Source: an uncultured Clostridium sp. | GTDB taxonomy: Bacteria; Bacillota; Clostridia; Clostridiales; Clostridiaceae | Direction: 5' to 3' | Length of the DNA: 64,000 nt | NCBI GenBank assembly: GCA_902785295.1 | Contig: CACZYK010000021.1 | Coordinates: 1 to 64,000 of the forward strand | Part shown: one piece after another, positions 29,541 to 36,649 of the stretch | Position numbering within the stretch: the stretch's first letter is position 1 | Layout of the letters: each line of letters begins with the position of its first letter | The notes under the pieces: model-generated | What the model was told of the DNA's origin: nothing | What the model saw: only the letters and a program-made list of their open reading frames with translations | Database searches by the model: none | Position numbers and translations under genes: made by a program

Positions 29541-30152
29541 ATGTCATACGTAAAAATAGGAGTAGCAGGACCTGTTGGTTCAGGAAAAACTGCTCTTATA
29601 GAATGTTTAACAAGATTATTATCAAAAGATTACAGTATAGCTGTAATTACAAATGATATATACACAAAGGAAGATGCAGAATTCTTAGCAAAAAATAGTG
29701 TTCTTCCTTTAGAAAGAATAATGGGAGTAGAAACAGGAGGTTGTCCACATACAGCTATAAGAGAAGATGCTTCAATGAATTTAGAAGCAGTAGATGAAAT
29801 GGTAGAAAAATTTCCAGACCTAGATATTATTTTTATAGAAAGTGGTGGAGATAACTTATCTGCAACCTTTAGCCCGGAATTATCTGATGCAACAATATTT
29901 GTAATTGATGTTGCAGAAGGAGACAAAATACCAAGAAAAGGTGGTCCTGGAATAACACGTTCAGATTTATTAGTTATAAACAAAATAGATTTAGCACCTT
30001 ATGTTGGAGCAAGTCTTGAAGTAATGGAAAGAGATTCTAAAAAGATGAGAGGGGAAAGACCTTTTGTATTTACAAATATAAGAGCTGTAGAAGGTGTAGA
30101 TAAAATAGTTAATTGGATAAAAAATGATGTGCTTCTTGAAGGATTAAAATAG
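29541..30152 (+). CDS. ureG: Urease accessory protein UreG, SIMIBI GTPase
   Basis: GTPase that drives nickel delivery to urease. About 203 residues. The P-loop [12 protein letters not shown] lies near residues 10-21, the nickel-binding CPH motif in [11 protein letters not shown] (about 65-75), the switch/Walker B-like [12 protein letters not shown] and the base-recognition NKIDLAP follow. The chosen ATG at 29541 lies behind GGAGGG (29528-29533); an earlier in-frame TTG at 29526 would overlap that site. The closest homologue in the window is hypB, another nickel-dependent SIMIBI GTPase. Confidence 0.98.
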   Translation: MSYVKIGVAGPVGSGKTALIECLTRLLSKDYSIAVITNDIYTKEDAEFLAKNSVLPLERIMGVETGGCPHTAIREDASMNLEAVDEMVEKFPDLDIIFIESGGDNLSATFSPELSDATIFVIDVAEGDKIPRKGGPGITRSDLLVINKIDLAPYVGASLEVMERDSKKMRGERPFVFTNIRAVEGVDKIVNWIKNDVLLEGLK

Positions 30153-30153
30153 T

Positions 30154-30939
30154 ATGGAAAATGTTTTTTCAAAAATATCAAAAGTAAATTTGACTACTTC
30201 TTTTAAAAATAGAAAAACAATATTAGATGATGTATATTTTACAGCCCCTTTTAAAATAATGACCCCTTTTTATAAGGATGATGACTATATAAAAGTTGTT
30301 ATAATGAGCTCATCAGCAGGAATTATGGCTGGAGATACACAAGAGTACAATATAAATGTAGGAGAAAATACAAAACTTGAATTAACCTCTCAAGCATATG
30401 AAAAAATTCATAAAATGGAAGAGGGTAAAGCTGTTAGAAAGTGCAAGATAAAAGTAGAAAAAGATGCTCTTCTAAAATACAATCCTCAGCCAACAATTCC
30501 ATTTGGGAAGTCTAGCTTTGAAAATAATGTTGTAATAAATTTAGAGGATAATACATCAAAGCTTATTTTCACAGATATAATATCATGTGGAAGAGCAACC
30601 TCAGGAGAAAAATTTCAGTATAATTTATATAAATCATATATAGAAGTTAGATGTGAAAATAAACTTGTATATAGAGATAATACCATATACGTACCTAAAG
30701 ATTTTAAAATGAATGGATATGGATTTTTTGAAGGATATACCCATTTAGGAAATATGTTTATATGTAATTTTGAAAATTCTGTTGAAAAAATTCATTTGAT
30801 AAGAGAAGTAATTGAAGAAAACAAAGAAGTTAGTGGAGGAGCTACATTAATTAAAAACGAAAATATTTGTGTAAAAGTATTAGGAAACAGTGGACAAATT
30901 TTAAATAATTTATTCAATGAAATTTTGAAAAAAATATAA
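30154..30939 (+). CDS. ureD: Urease accessory protein UreD
   Basis: Scaffold of the urease maturation complex (also called UreH). 261 residues, beta-rich, with the family segments SSSAGIMAGDTQEYNINVG (about 50-68), LTSQAYEKIHKM and the YNPQPTIPFGKSSF stretch (about 107-120). The last gene of ureABCEFGD: its ATG is two bases after the ureG stop. In many bacteria ureD comes first; the terminal position here is normal for clostridial and some other clusters. A terminator follows between it and the convergent DUF3842 gene. Confidence 0.95.
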   Translation: MENVFSKISKVNLTTSFKNRKTILDDVYFTAPFKIMTPFYKDDDYIKVVIMSSSAGIMAGDTQEYNINVGENTKLELTSQAYEKIHKMEEGKAVRKCKIKVEKDALLKYNPQPTIPFGKSSFENNVVINLEDNTSKLIFTDIISCGRATSGEKFQYNLYKSYIEVRCENKLVYRDNTIYVPKDFKMNGYGFFEGYTHLGNMFICNFENSVEKIHLIREVIEENKEVSGGATLIKNENICVKVLGNSGQILNNLFNEILKKI

Positions 30940-30946
30940 TAAATAG

Positions 30947-30982
30947 AAGGTACAAGAGTGAATAAACCTTGTGCCTTTTACT
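30947..30982. terminator. Terminator of the urease operon
   Basis: AAGGTACAAG (30947-30956) / CTTGTGCCTT (30968-30977), one U-G pair, followed by TTACTTT. The DUF3842 gene ends at 30978 on the other strand, so it may work both ways. Confidence 0.7.
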
Positions 30983-31400
30983 TTATATTTGAAAGTGTTT
31001 TTATATCACTTATAATATCTTCAATCATATCTTTTATTTGAAGCTTAGAGGTATTAGGAATATAAATATTATTTTTTTTCATTGGAAGTATATATTTTTT
31101 ACAACTCATATTTATAATATATTTACAAATCATAGGAGTAAGCTCTTGATTATCTTCACTTCTTATAAGTACATCAATAGTTGAAATAACAGCATCTATT
31201 TTGTTAGTTTTGCAAAAATCACATATAGAACGTTCTCCACTAATTCCAACATTAGCTCCTGATTTAACCATTTTAGAGGTAGCATAGCTATTAGTACCAA
31301 GAGCTATTATATAAATATCTTTTATATTTTCTTTATGAATTTTTTTTATAATAGCTTGTCCGATACCAGCACCATTAGTATCTAGTACAGCGATTTTCAT
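30978..31400 (-). CDS. DUF3842 family protein
   Basis: A 140-residue protein matching the DUF3842 family: MKIAVLDTNGAGIGQAI at the N-terminus (a Rossmann-like nucleotide-binding turn), IIALGTNSYATSKMVKSGA (about 31-49), and a C-terminal MKKNNIYIPN-type segment. No function is established. It sits between urease and hypB and is transcribed away from hypB across a ~120-base region that holds a spaced dyad, so common control with nickel genes is possible. Minus-strand GGAGGTAATATAA precedes the ATG. Confidence 0.7.
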   Translation of the reverse strand: MKIAVLDTNGAGIGQAIIKKIHKENIKDIYIIALGTNSYATSKMVKSGANVGISGERSICDFCKTNKIDAVISTIDVLIRSEDNQELTPMICKYIINMSCKKYILPMKKNNIYIPNTSKLQIKDMIEDIISDIKTLSNIK

Positions 31401-31462
31401 TTATATTACCTCCAATTGATATTTAGAATAAATTTAGTAATGTAAATAAGATTTTAATTAAT

Positions 31463-31493
31463 ACTAACATTATAATATAGTATAATTGTTAGT
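31463..31493. promoter_or_regulatory. Spaced dyad in the divergent hypB/DUF3842 promoter region
   Basis: ACTAACA (31463-31469) - N17 - TGTTAGT (31487-31493) is a perfect 7-bp inverted repeat that brackets two TATAAT-like boxes (31471-31476, 31481-31486). The two-turn spacing is like that of NikR operators, although the half-site differs from the E. coli one. A nested ATACTA-N11-TAGTAT dyad overlaps it. Confidence 0.5.
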
Positions 31494-31523
31494 GTAAAGA
31501 ATTTAAAAATTTTGAGGTGACAT

Positions 31524-32183
31524 ATGAGTTTCAAAATAGTTAAACAAAACTTTAATAATAAAGAAGATTGTAGTAGTGATATAAAAAAGAAATTAAAAGA
31601 AAAAAATATATATATGATAAATGTTATGGGGTCTCCAGGAGCAGGAAAGACAAGCTTAATAATTGAGCTTATAGATAGACTTAGAGACGAATTTAATATA
31701 GCCATTATAGAAGGAGATATAGCAGGACAAGTTGATGCAGAAAAAATAGATGCAGAAAAAATACCTGTTATTCAACTTAATCTTAATGGAGCATGTCATA
31801 TAGAGCCAACTGCAATTAGAGATGTATTGGGATTTTTTGATTTAAATAAAATAGATTTAATTATTGTAGAGAATATAGGAAATTTAGTTTGTCCAGCAGA
31901 ATTTGATATTGGAGAAGACTTAAGAATTGCTGTGTTAAGCATACCAGAAGGAGATGATAAAGTAGAAAAATATCCATTATTATTTTCAAAAAGTGAAATA
32001 TTAGTTTTAAGCAAATATGATACAATAGAGTATTTCAATTTTGATGAAAAGAAAGCTATAAGTGATATGGGTGATTTAAATAAATCATTTAATGTTTTTA
32101 AAACTTCAAATAAAACAGGTAAAGACTTTGATTTATTAAGTGAATGTATAAAAAATAAAATTAAAAATAAGAATTTCTTATAA
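31524..32183 (+). CDS. hypB: HypB, nickel-insertion GTPase
   Basis: SIMIBI GTPase that delivers nickel to metalloenzymes. 219 residues. The P-loop GSPGAGKTSLI lies near residues 37-47, the conserved GTPase-site metal-binding Cys-His is in NGACHIEPTA (about 89-98), then IIVENIGNLVCPAEFDIGE (about 111-129) and the base-recognition-like LSKYD. No His-rich N-terminal tail and no hypA are visible. The window has no [NiFe] hydrogenase, and the [FeFe] enzyme needs no nickel, so HypB may assist urease or another nickel enzyme. GAGGTGACAT precedes the ATG. Confidence 0.92.
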   Translation: MSFKIVKQNFNNKEDCSSDIKKKLKEKNIYMINVMGSPGAGKTSLIIELIDRLRDEFNIAIIEGDIAGQVDAEKIDAEKIPVIQLNLNGACHIEPTAIRDVLGFFDLNKIDLIIVENIGNLVCPAEFDIGEDLRIAVLSIPEGDDKVEKYPLLFSKSEILVLSKYDTIEYFNFDEKKAISDMGDLNKSFNVFKTSNKTGKDFDLLSECIKNKIKNKNFL

Positions 32184-32186
32184 AAG

Positions 32187-32332
32187 TTGACATAATATTA
32201 AATTTTGATTAGTATATTTTTGTAGGTCACGAAGATTTACATTTTTATAAAAACTAGTACTTTATTATTATATTATTATAGCCACGAAGGTTAATTGTTT
32301 TTAAAAGCAACAACTTTCGTGGTTTTTATTTT
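32187..32332 (+). promoter_or_regulatory. Promoter and structured leader of the nickel transporter operon
   Basis: TTGACA (32187-32192) and a TATATT-like -10 (32213-32218) lead into a leader with two near-identical direct repeats, TCACGAAGATT (32227-32237) and CCACGAAGGTT (32282-32292). The second repeat pairs over 11 bp with AACTTTCGTGG (32312-32322), followed by TTTTTATTTTT: a full terminator 25 bases before the nikMN ribosome binding site. The first repeat could pair with the same 3' arm. No known riboswitch core was recognised. Confidence 0.65.
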
Positions 32333-32357
32333 TACATATATAAAAGGAGATGATAAT

Positions 32358-33368
32358 ATGCATATGTCAGATGCACTTATATCACCAGCAGTAGCTGGAG
32401 TTATGGCAACAGCATCAGCAGGATTAATAGCTTATTCTGTTTATAAAACAAAGGATGAGCTAGAAGAAAAGAAAATTCCACTTATGGGAGTGATGGGAGC
32501 TTTTGTTTTTGCAGCTCAAATGATTAATTTCACAATTCCAGGTACAGGGTCTAGTGGACACATAGGAGGAGGATTGCTTTTAGCCTCGATTTTAGGCTCA
32601 GCACCAGCTTTTTTGGTTATATCAACAGTACTTATTATTCAGGCATTATTTTTTGCAGATGGAGGGATATTGGCTTTAGGTTGTAACATATTTAATATGG
32701 GATTTTATGCATGTATGATTGCATATCCACTAATATTTAAGCCTATTATGAAAAAAGGATTTTCAAAAGGAAAAATAATTATAGCCTCTATTTTAGCATC
32801 AGTAATTGGACTTCAGCTTGGAGCTTTTAGTGTTGTTATAGAAACTTTATTATCAGGAAGAACAGAGCTTCCATTTACTTCTTTTGTATTACTTATGCAA
32901 CCTATACATTTAGCAATTGGTATTGGAGAAGGAATAATAACTGCAGGAGTTTTATGTTTTATACATAGTACAAGACCAGAAATTTTAGAATATGAGGTAA
33001 GTGGAAAAAAATTAGGCTTGTCAATAAGTTTAAAGAAAGTTACAATTACTATGGTGGTTTTAGCAGCTTTAGTAGGTGGAGTTTTATCTTTATATGCTTC
33101 AAGCTATCCAGATGGACTTGAGTGGTCAATGGGAAATATAATTGGCGAGGAAGAACTTCAAGCAGAAGGAGAAGCTTATGAAAAGGCTGAAAACATACAA
33201 GAAACTACTTCATTTATGCCAGATTATAATTTTAAAAATGCAGATGAGGATTCATCAATTGGTACTAGTGTAGCAGGAATAATTGGTGGAGCATTAACAT
33301 TAGGATTTGCTTTTTTAATTGGATTTATTATATCTAAAATAAAAAAGAGCAAGGTAGCAATGAATTAA
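32358..33368 (+). CDS. nikM: NikMN/CbiM-type ECF transporter substrate-binding membrane protein
   Basis: S-component of an energy-coupling nickel (or cobalt) uptake transporter. About 336 residues with seven or more hydrophobic segments. The N-terminus begins MHMSDALISP, matching the M-H-x-x-D start in which the free N-terminus and His2 bind the metal. The C-terminal third (one membrane span, extracytoplasmic loop, second span, about 225-330) resembles the NikN/CbiN partner, so this is the fused NikMN form. Start: AAGGAGATGATAAT precedes the ATG at 32358; upstream in-frame codons run through the terminator and are not coding. Nickel is inferred from the adjacent urease and hypB. Confidence 0.9.
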   Translation: MHMSDALISPAVAGVMATASAGLIAYSVYKTKDELEEKKIPLMGVMGAFVFAAQMINFTIPGTGSSGHIGGGLLLASILGSAPAFLVISTVLIIQALFFADGGILALGCNIFNMGFYACMIAYPLIFKPIMKKGFSKGKIIIASILASVIGLQLGAFSVVIETLLSGRTELPFTSFVLLMQPIHLAIGIGEGIITAGVLCFIHSTRPEILEYEVSGKKLGLSISLKKVTITMVVLAALVGGVLSLYASSYPDGLEWSMGNIIGEEELQAEGEAYEKAENIQETTSFMPDYNFKNADEDSSIGTSVAGIIGGALTLGFAFLIGFIISKIKKSKVAMN

Positions 33369-33393
33369 ATAATATTAAAGAAGGGGTGAAGTT

Positions 33394-34188
33394 ATGGCAA
33401 AAATAGATGATTTATCTACAATAAGTAAGCTAGAGGACTTAGCAGATAATAAATCAATAGTCCATAATCTTCATCCTTTATCTAAAATAATTCTTACATT
33501 AATTTATTTAATAGCAGTAACTTCTGCACCTAAATATGATGTAAGTTCTCTCATGATATTTGTGCTTTATCCTGTAATAATGATAGAGCTTGGAGATACA
33601 CCTAAGAAATTATTATTTAAAAGAGTTTTAGTTGCTATTCCTTTTTCTTTATTTGCAGGTATATCTAATATAATTCTTGATAGAAAAATAGCTTTTGTTT
33701 TTTGTGGGATAGGAATAACTTATGGAATTCTATCTTTTTTTTCAATAATGATAAAAACAATACTAACAGTAGCAGCAGTGCTTATACTAGTAGCAACAAC
33801 TCCTATTCCAGAAATATTTAATCAGCTTATTAAGTTAAAAATACCTAAAATTATTGTAACTCAGTTATTGCTTACATATAGATATATATATGTAATTTTA
33901 CAAGAAAGTAGCAATATGTACACAGCATATAAGTTAAGGAATAATGGGGGAAAAGGAATAAAGCTTAGTGATATGGGAGTTTTTATTGGACAAATTCTTT
34001 TAAAAAGTTTTAATAGAGCTGAAAGAGTATATGATGCCATGAAATGTAGGGGATTTAATGGAGAATATCCAACAACTAATAATAGAAGTATTACAGTAAA
34101 GGAAGTTATATGTACAATAATTATAAGTTTAATTTTCATATTATTTAGATTTGTTAATATAAGTTATTTAATTGGGGAAATTTTATAA
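33394..34188 (+). CDS. nikQ: ECF transporter transmembrane T-component (CbiQ/NikQ)
   Basis: A 264-residue integral membrane protein that couples the S-component to the ATPase. It has about five hydrophobic segments. The cytoplasmic coupling helices carry the family Ala-Arg-Gly-type signatures (AYKLRNNGG about 177-185 and YDAMKCRGFNG about 214-224) that contact the ATPase. The N-terminal region SIVHNLHPLSKI is typical of CbiQ. GGGGTGAAG precedes the ATG; the gene lies 25 bases after nikM and 15 before nikO in a clear operon. Confidence 0.92.
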   Translation: MAKIDDLSTISKLEDLADNKSIVHNLHPLSKIILTLIYLIAVTSAPKYDVSSLMIFVLYPVIMIELGDTPKKLLFKRVLVAIPFSLFAGISNIILDRKIAFVFCGIGITYGILSFFSIMIKTILTVAAVLILVATTPIPEIFNQLIKLKIPKIIVTQLLLTYRYIYVILQESSNMYTAYKLRNNGGKGIKLSDMGVFIGQILLKSFNRAERVYDAMKCRGFNGEYPTTNNRSITVKEVICTIIISLIFILFRFVNISYLIGEIL

Positions 34189-34203
34189 AGTTGGGTGTAA
34201 AAA

Positions 34204-34857
34204 GTGTTAGAGATAAAAAATTTAAATTATAGTTATCCAGATGGAAAAGAAGCTTTAAAAGACATAAATATAAAAATAGATAATAATGAGACAATAGCAA
34301 TAGTTGGTGCAAATGGTGCTGGAAAATCAACTCTTATAAAAACTATAGTTGGAATATTTTTAACAACTCAGGGCGATATAATAGTTGATGGAGAGAAGGT
34401 TACAAAGAAAACATTAAGCAGTATAAGAAAAAAAGTTGGTGTGGTATTTCAAAATCCAGATGACCAGTTATTTATGAATAAGGTTTATGATGATATAGCT
34501 TTTGGTCCAAGAAATTATAATAATCTTGATATTGAAAAGCTTAGTGAAAGGTCTCCTAATAATCTTTCAGGAGGAGAGAAAAGAAAGGTAGCAATAGCAA
34601 CTGTACTTTCAATGGAACCTTCAATAATATTATTTGATGAGCCAACATCATTTTTAGATGCAAAAGGAAAAAGAATGCTTATAGAAACATTAAAAAATAT
34701 AAATACAACAAAGATTATTGCAACACATGATTTAGATATGGTTAAAGATATATGTGAAAGAGTAATTGTACTTAAAGAAGGAAAAATAATGGCAGATGGG
34801 AATCCAAAAGAAGTATTTAGTGATATAGATTTTATGGAAAAATGTGAGCTTATTTAA
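34204..34857 (+). CDS. nikO: ECF transporter ATPase (CbiO/NikO), short form
   Basis: ABC ATPase of the nickel transporter. Walker A GANGAGKST (about 38-46), Q-loop VVFQNPDDQLF, signature LSGGEKRKVA (about 121-130), Walker B IILFDEPTSFLD and switch His ATHD are all present. At 217 residues it is short for CbiO (usually 240-280). Between DIAFGPRNY and ERSPNNLSGG the helical subdomain lacks roughly 20-25 residues present in relatives, and the C-terminus is brief. The deletion is in frame, so activity may remain. GTG start behind GGGTG. A hairpin overlaps the stop codon. Confidence 0.88.
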   Translation: MLEIKNLNYSYPDGKEALKDINIKIDNNETIAIVGANGAGKSTLIKTIVGIFLTTQGDIIVDGEKVTKKTLSSIRKKVGVVFQNPDDQLFMNKVYDDIAFGPRNYNNLDIEKLSERSPNNLSGGEKRKVAIATVLSMEPSIILFDEPTSFLDAKGKRMLIETLKNINTTKIIATHDLDMVKDICERVIVLKEGKIMADGNPKEVFSDIDFMEKCELI

Positions 34858-34876
34858 TTTATAAGCTTGCTTTTTT
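34847..34876 (+). terminator. Terminator of the nickel transporter operon
   Basis: AGCTTAT (34847-34853) / ATAAGCT (34861-34867) followed shortly by six T (34871-34876). The left arm includes the last nikO codons. Confidence 0.65.
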
Positions 34877-35010
34877 ATAGAAAATTATATATTATTTTGC
34901 TTTTTTTATTTTAAAAGTTAGGTTATAATAAAATAAATATTTTTAAATCAGTCTGCAACTAATTAATTTTGTACTTAATATAGACAAAAATTAGAAAGGA
35001 GTTTTAGACT

Positions 35011-35844
35011 ATGTCAAAAAGAAAACTTATAGCAATAATATCATTATCACTATCTTTAGTTCTATTTGGCTGCGGAACAGAAACTATTACAAGTAAAAAT
35101 AATAAGATAGGGAATAGTAAAAATACTATTTTTAGTAATCAAGATAATGCTTCTACTGAAACAACAAGTAAAAGTAATAATAGTAAAGAAGATGAAAGTA
35201 CTTCAAATAAGGATAATGAAACAGAAAATAATTCAAATGAAGAAAGTAAAACAACAAGTAATTCAAATGAAAGCAATAAAACAGAAAGTAATGTAAATAT
35301 AGAAGAAAATACTCAAAGCAATACAGAAGAAAGTGGTTCTTTAAGTCAAGAAGAGCTAAAGAAAGCACAAGATTATTTTAATAAAGCTGAAAACAATGGA
35401 TTTTTATGTAGTGAATATAGTAATACAAAAGATATATCACTTATTCAGCTAATATATAATGGAGCAGGTATAAGTGAAGAAATGACAGAACAAGAAAGAG
35501 CTGATTATAAAGAAGAAATTTATACTGATATTACTAAAATACCTAAAAAGGCATTAGAGGAGTTAACAAAAAATAAACTAAACATTGAACTTACATCTAT
35601 AAATGGATATGAAGAATTTGAAAAAAATTTCTATTCAGAAAAATATAATTGTTACTATCTTCAACATGGAGATACTAATTATCAAGCAGTTGAATTTATA
35701 AGTGGAGAAAAAAATAATGATGGAACATATACATTTGTATATAATGGATATTCACATGTTACATACAAAGAAAGTCAATTTAAGCTAAATTGTTATGTAA
35801 ATGATAATGTATATACTATAATATCAAATTTACCAATTAATTAG
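35011..35844 (+). CDS. Secreted lipoprotein with Ser/Asn/Glu-rich linker
   Basis: 277 residues. A lipoprotein signal peptide (SKRKLIAIISLSLSLVLFGC) places the lipid-modified Cys at residue 21. Residues about 30-110 are a low-complexity linker of Ser, Asn, Thr, Glu and Lys that probably spans the cell wall. A folded domain of about 165 residues (from LSQEELKKAQDYF) has no family I recognise; it contains mixed alpha/beta patterns and ends with a Tyr-rich stretch. AAAGGAG precedes the ATG. A stand-alone unit, followed by a palindromic element. Confidence 0.7.
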   Translation: MSKRKLIAIISLSLSLVLFGCGTETITSKNNKIGNSKNTIFSNQDNASTETTSKSNNSKEDESTSNKDNETENNSNEESKTTSNSNESNKTESNVNIEENTQSNTEESGSLSQEELKKAQDYFNKAENNGFLCSEYSNTKDISLIQLIYNGAGISEEMTEQERADYKEEIYTDITKIPKKALEELTKNKLNIELTSINGYEEFEKNFYSEKYNCYYLQHGDTNYQAVEFISGEKNNDGTYTFVYNGYSHVTYKESQFKLNCYVNDNVYTIISNLPIN

Positions 35845-35860
35845 TTAAGCTAATAATTAA

Positions 35861-35958
35861 GGAGTTGTTGAATTAACAAATATTCATACAATAATACAGC
35901 GTTTTTATTATAAAAATATACTGCATATTGTGATTAGAATGCTTTGTGCAACAACTCC
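35861..35958. mobile_element. MITE-like palindromic element, copy A
   Basis: A 98-bp near-palindrome with perfect 10-bp ends GGAGTTGTTG (35861-35870) / CAACAACTCC (35949-35958) and imperfect inner arms. It is homologous along its length to the element at 59394-59490, sharing AAATATT, ATACAATA, ACTGYATATTGT and CTTTGTGC blocks in the same order. A T-run after it may make it a terminator for the lipoprotein gene. It encodes nothing. Confidence 0.6.
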
Positions 35959-35982
35959 ATATTTTTTAATTTCTTATAAATA

Positions 35983-36438
35983 TTATGCAATTATATCTTC
36001 AAATTTAGCATTAATAGCTTGTGCAACTTCTTTAGGATTTGCTTCTATTTGTAAGCCTATTTTACCTCCACTAAATATGATTTTATCTAAATTTTCAAAG
36101 GTTTTATATAATTTTTTCATAGCTAAAGGGGAACAGCCTCCTCTTATGTAACCAGTATGCTTATTTATATCTTTAACATGAATCATTTCAACATTTTTTT
36201 CACCAGCAACCTTTGCAGCTTTTTTTAAATTCAATTCTTCAGCTACAGGAAGAACAAATACATAAAGTTCTTTAGAGTGTCCTTGAACAACTAAGGTTTT
36301 AAAAACCATGTTAACATCTTGATTAAGTTTATTTGCAACAGCAACTCCATCTATCTTACCATCTTTACAATCATATTCATGAGTAGAATAAGGAATTTTA
36401 TTCTTATCTAAAAATCTCATAGCATTAGTTTTTTGCAT
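35983..36438 (-). CDS. ybaK: Cys-tRNA(Pro)/Cys-tRNA(Cys) deacylase, YbaK family
   Basis: A 151-residue trans-editing protein that hydrolyses Cys mischarged onto tRNA-Pro. Family hallmarks: an N-terminal MRFLDKNKIPYS segment, VFKTLVVQGHSKELYVFVLP (catalytic Lys in FKTLV, about residue 47), HVKDINKHTGYIRGGCSP (about 101-118) and a GGKIGLQIEANP C-terminal motif. GAGGTG seven bases before the ATG on the minus strand supports the start. It is a single gene flanked by the palindromic element and the divergent ABC-F gene. Confidence 0.93.
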   Translation of the reverse strand: MQKTNAMRFLDKNKIPYSTHEYDCKDGKIDGVAVANKLNQDVNMVFKTLVVQGHSKELYVFVLPVAEELNLKKAAKVAGEKNVEMIHVKDINKHTGYIRGGCSPLAMKKLYKTFENLDKIIFSGGKIGLQIEANPKEVAQAINAKFEDIIA

Positions 36439-36649
36439 ATTTTTTCACCTCTAAAATATTTCTTAACTTAATTATCATAAACATTTATAAAAAGTCAATA
36501 TTGAAATAAAACTAATTATTTAATATGTAATAAGAACAAATACTTAATATATTTAAATTCTTAGTAAAAAAGTAATAAATAAAGTTAAATAAAGCAATTT
36601 ATATGTTATAATAGCACATAGCAATATTAAAAAAGTGAGGTATATATTA

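Noticed and set aside
32187..32357. NiCo (czcD) or cobalamin riboswitch before the nickel transporter
   Set aside because: The conserved cores of these riboswitches were not found. The leader is mostly AT-rich single strand plus one terminator hairpin and direct repeats.
32295..32357. A 21-codon N-terminal extension of NikM
   Set aside because: It runs through the terminator arm, has no ribosome binding site, and would bury the MH metal-binding N-terminus. The ATG at 32358 has a strong site.
35930..36151. A 73-residue plus-strand ORF antisense to ybaK
   Set aside because: It starts inside the palindromic element, has no ribosome binding site, and mirrors a well-supported gene.
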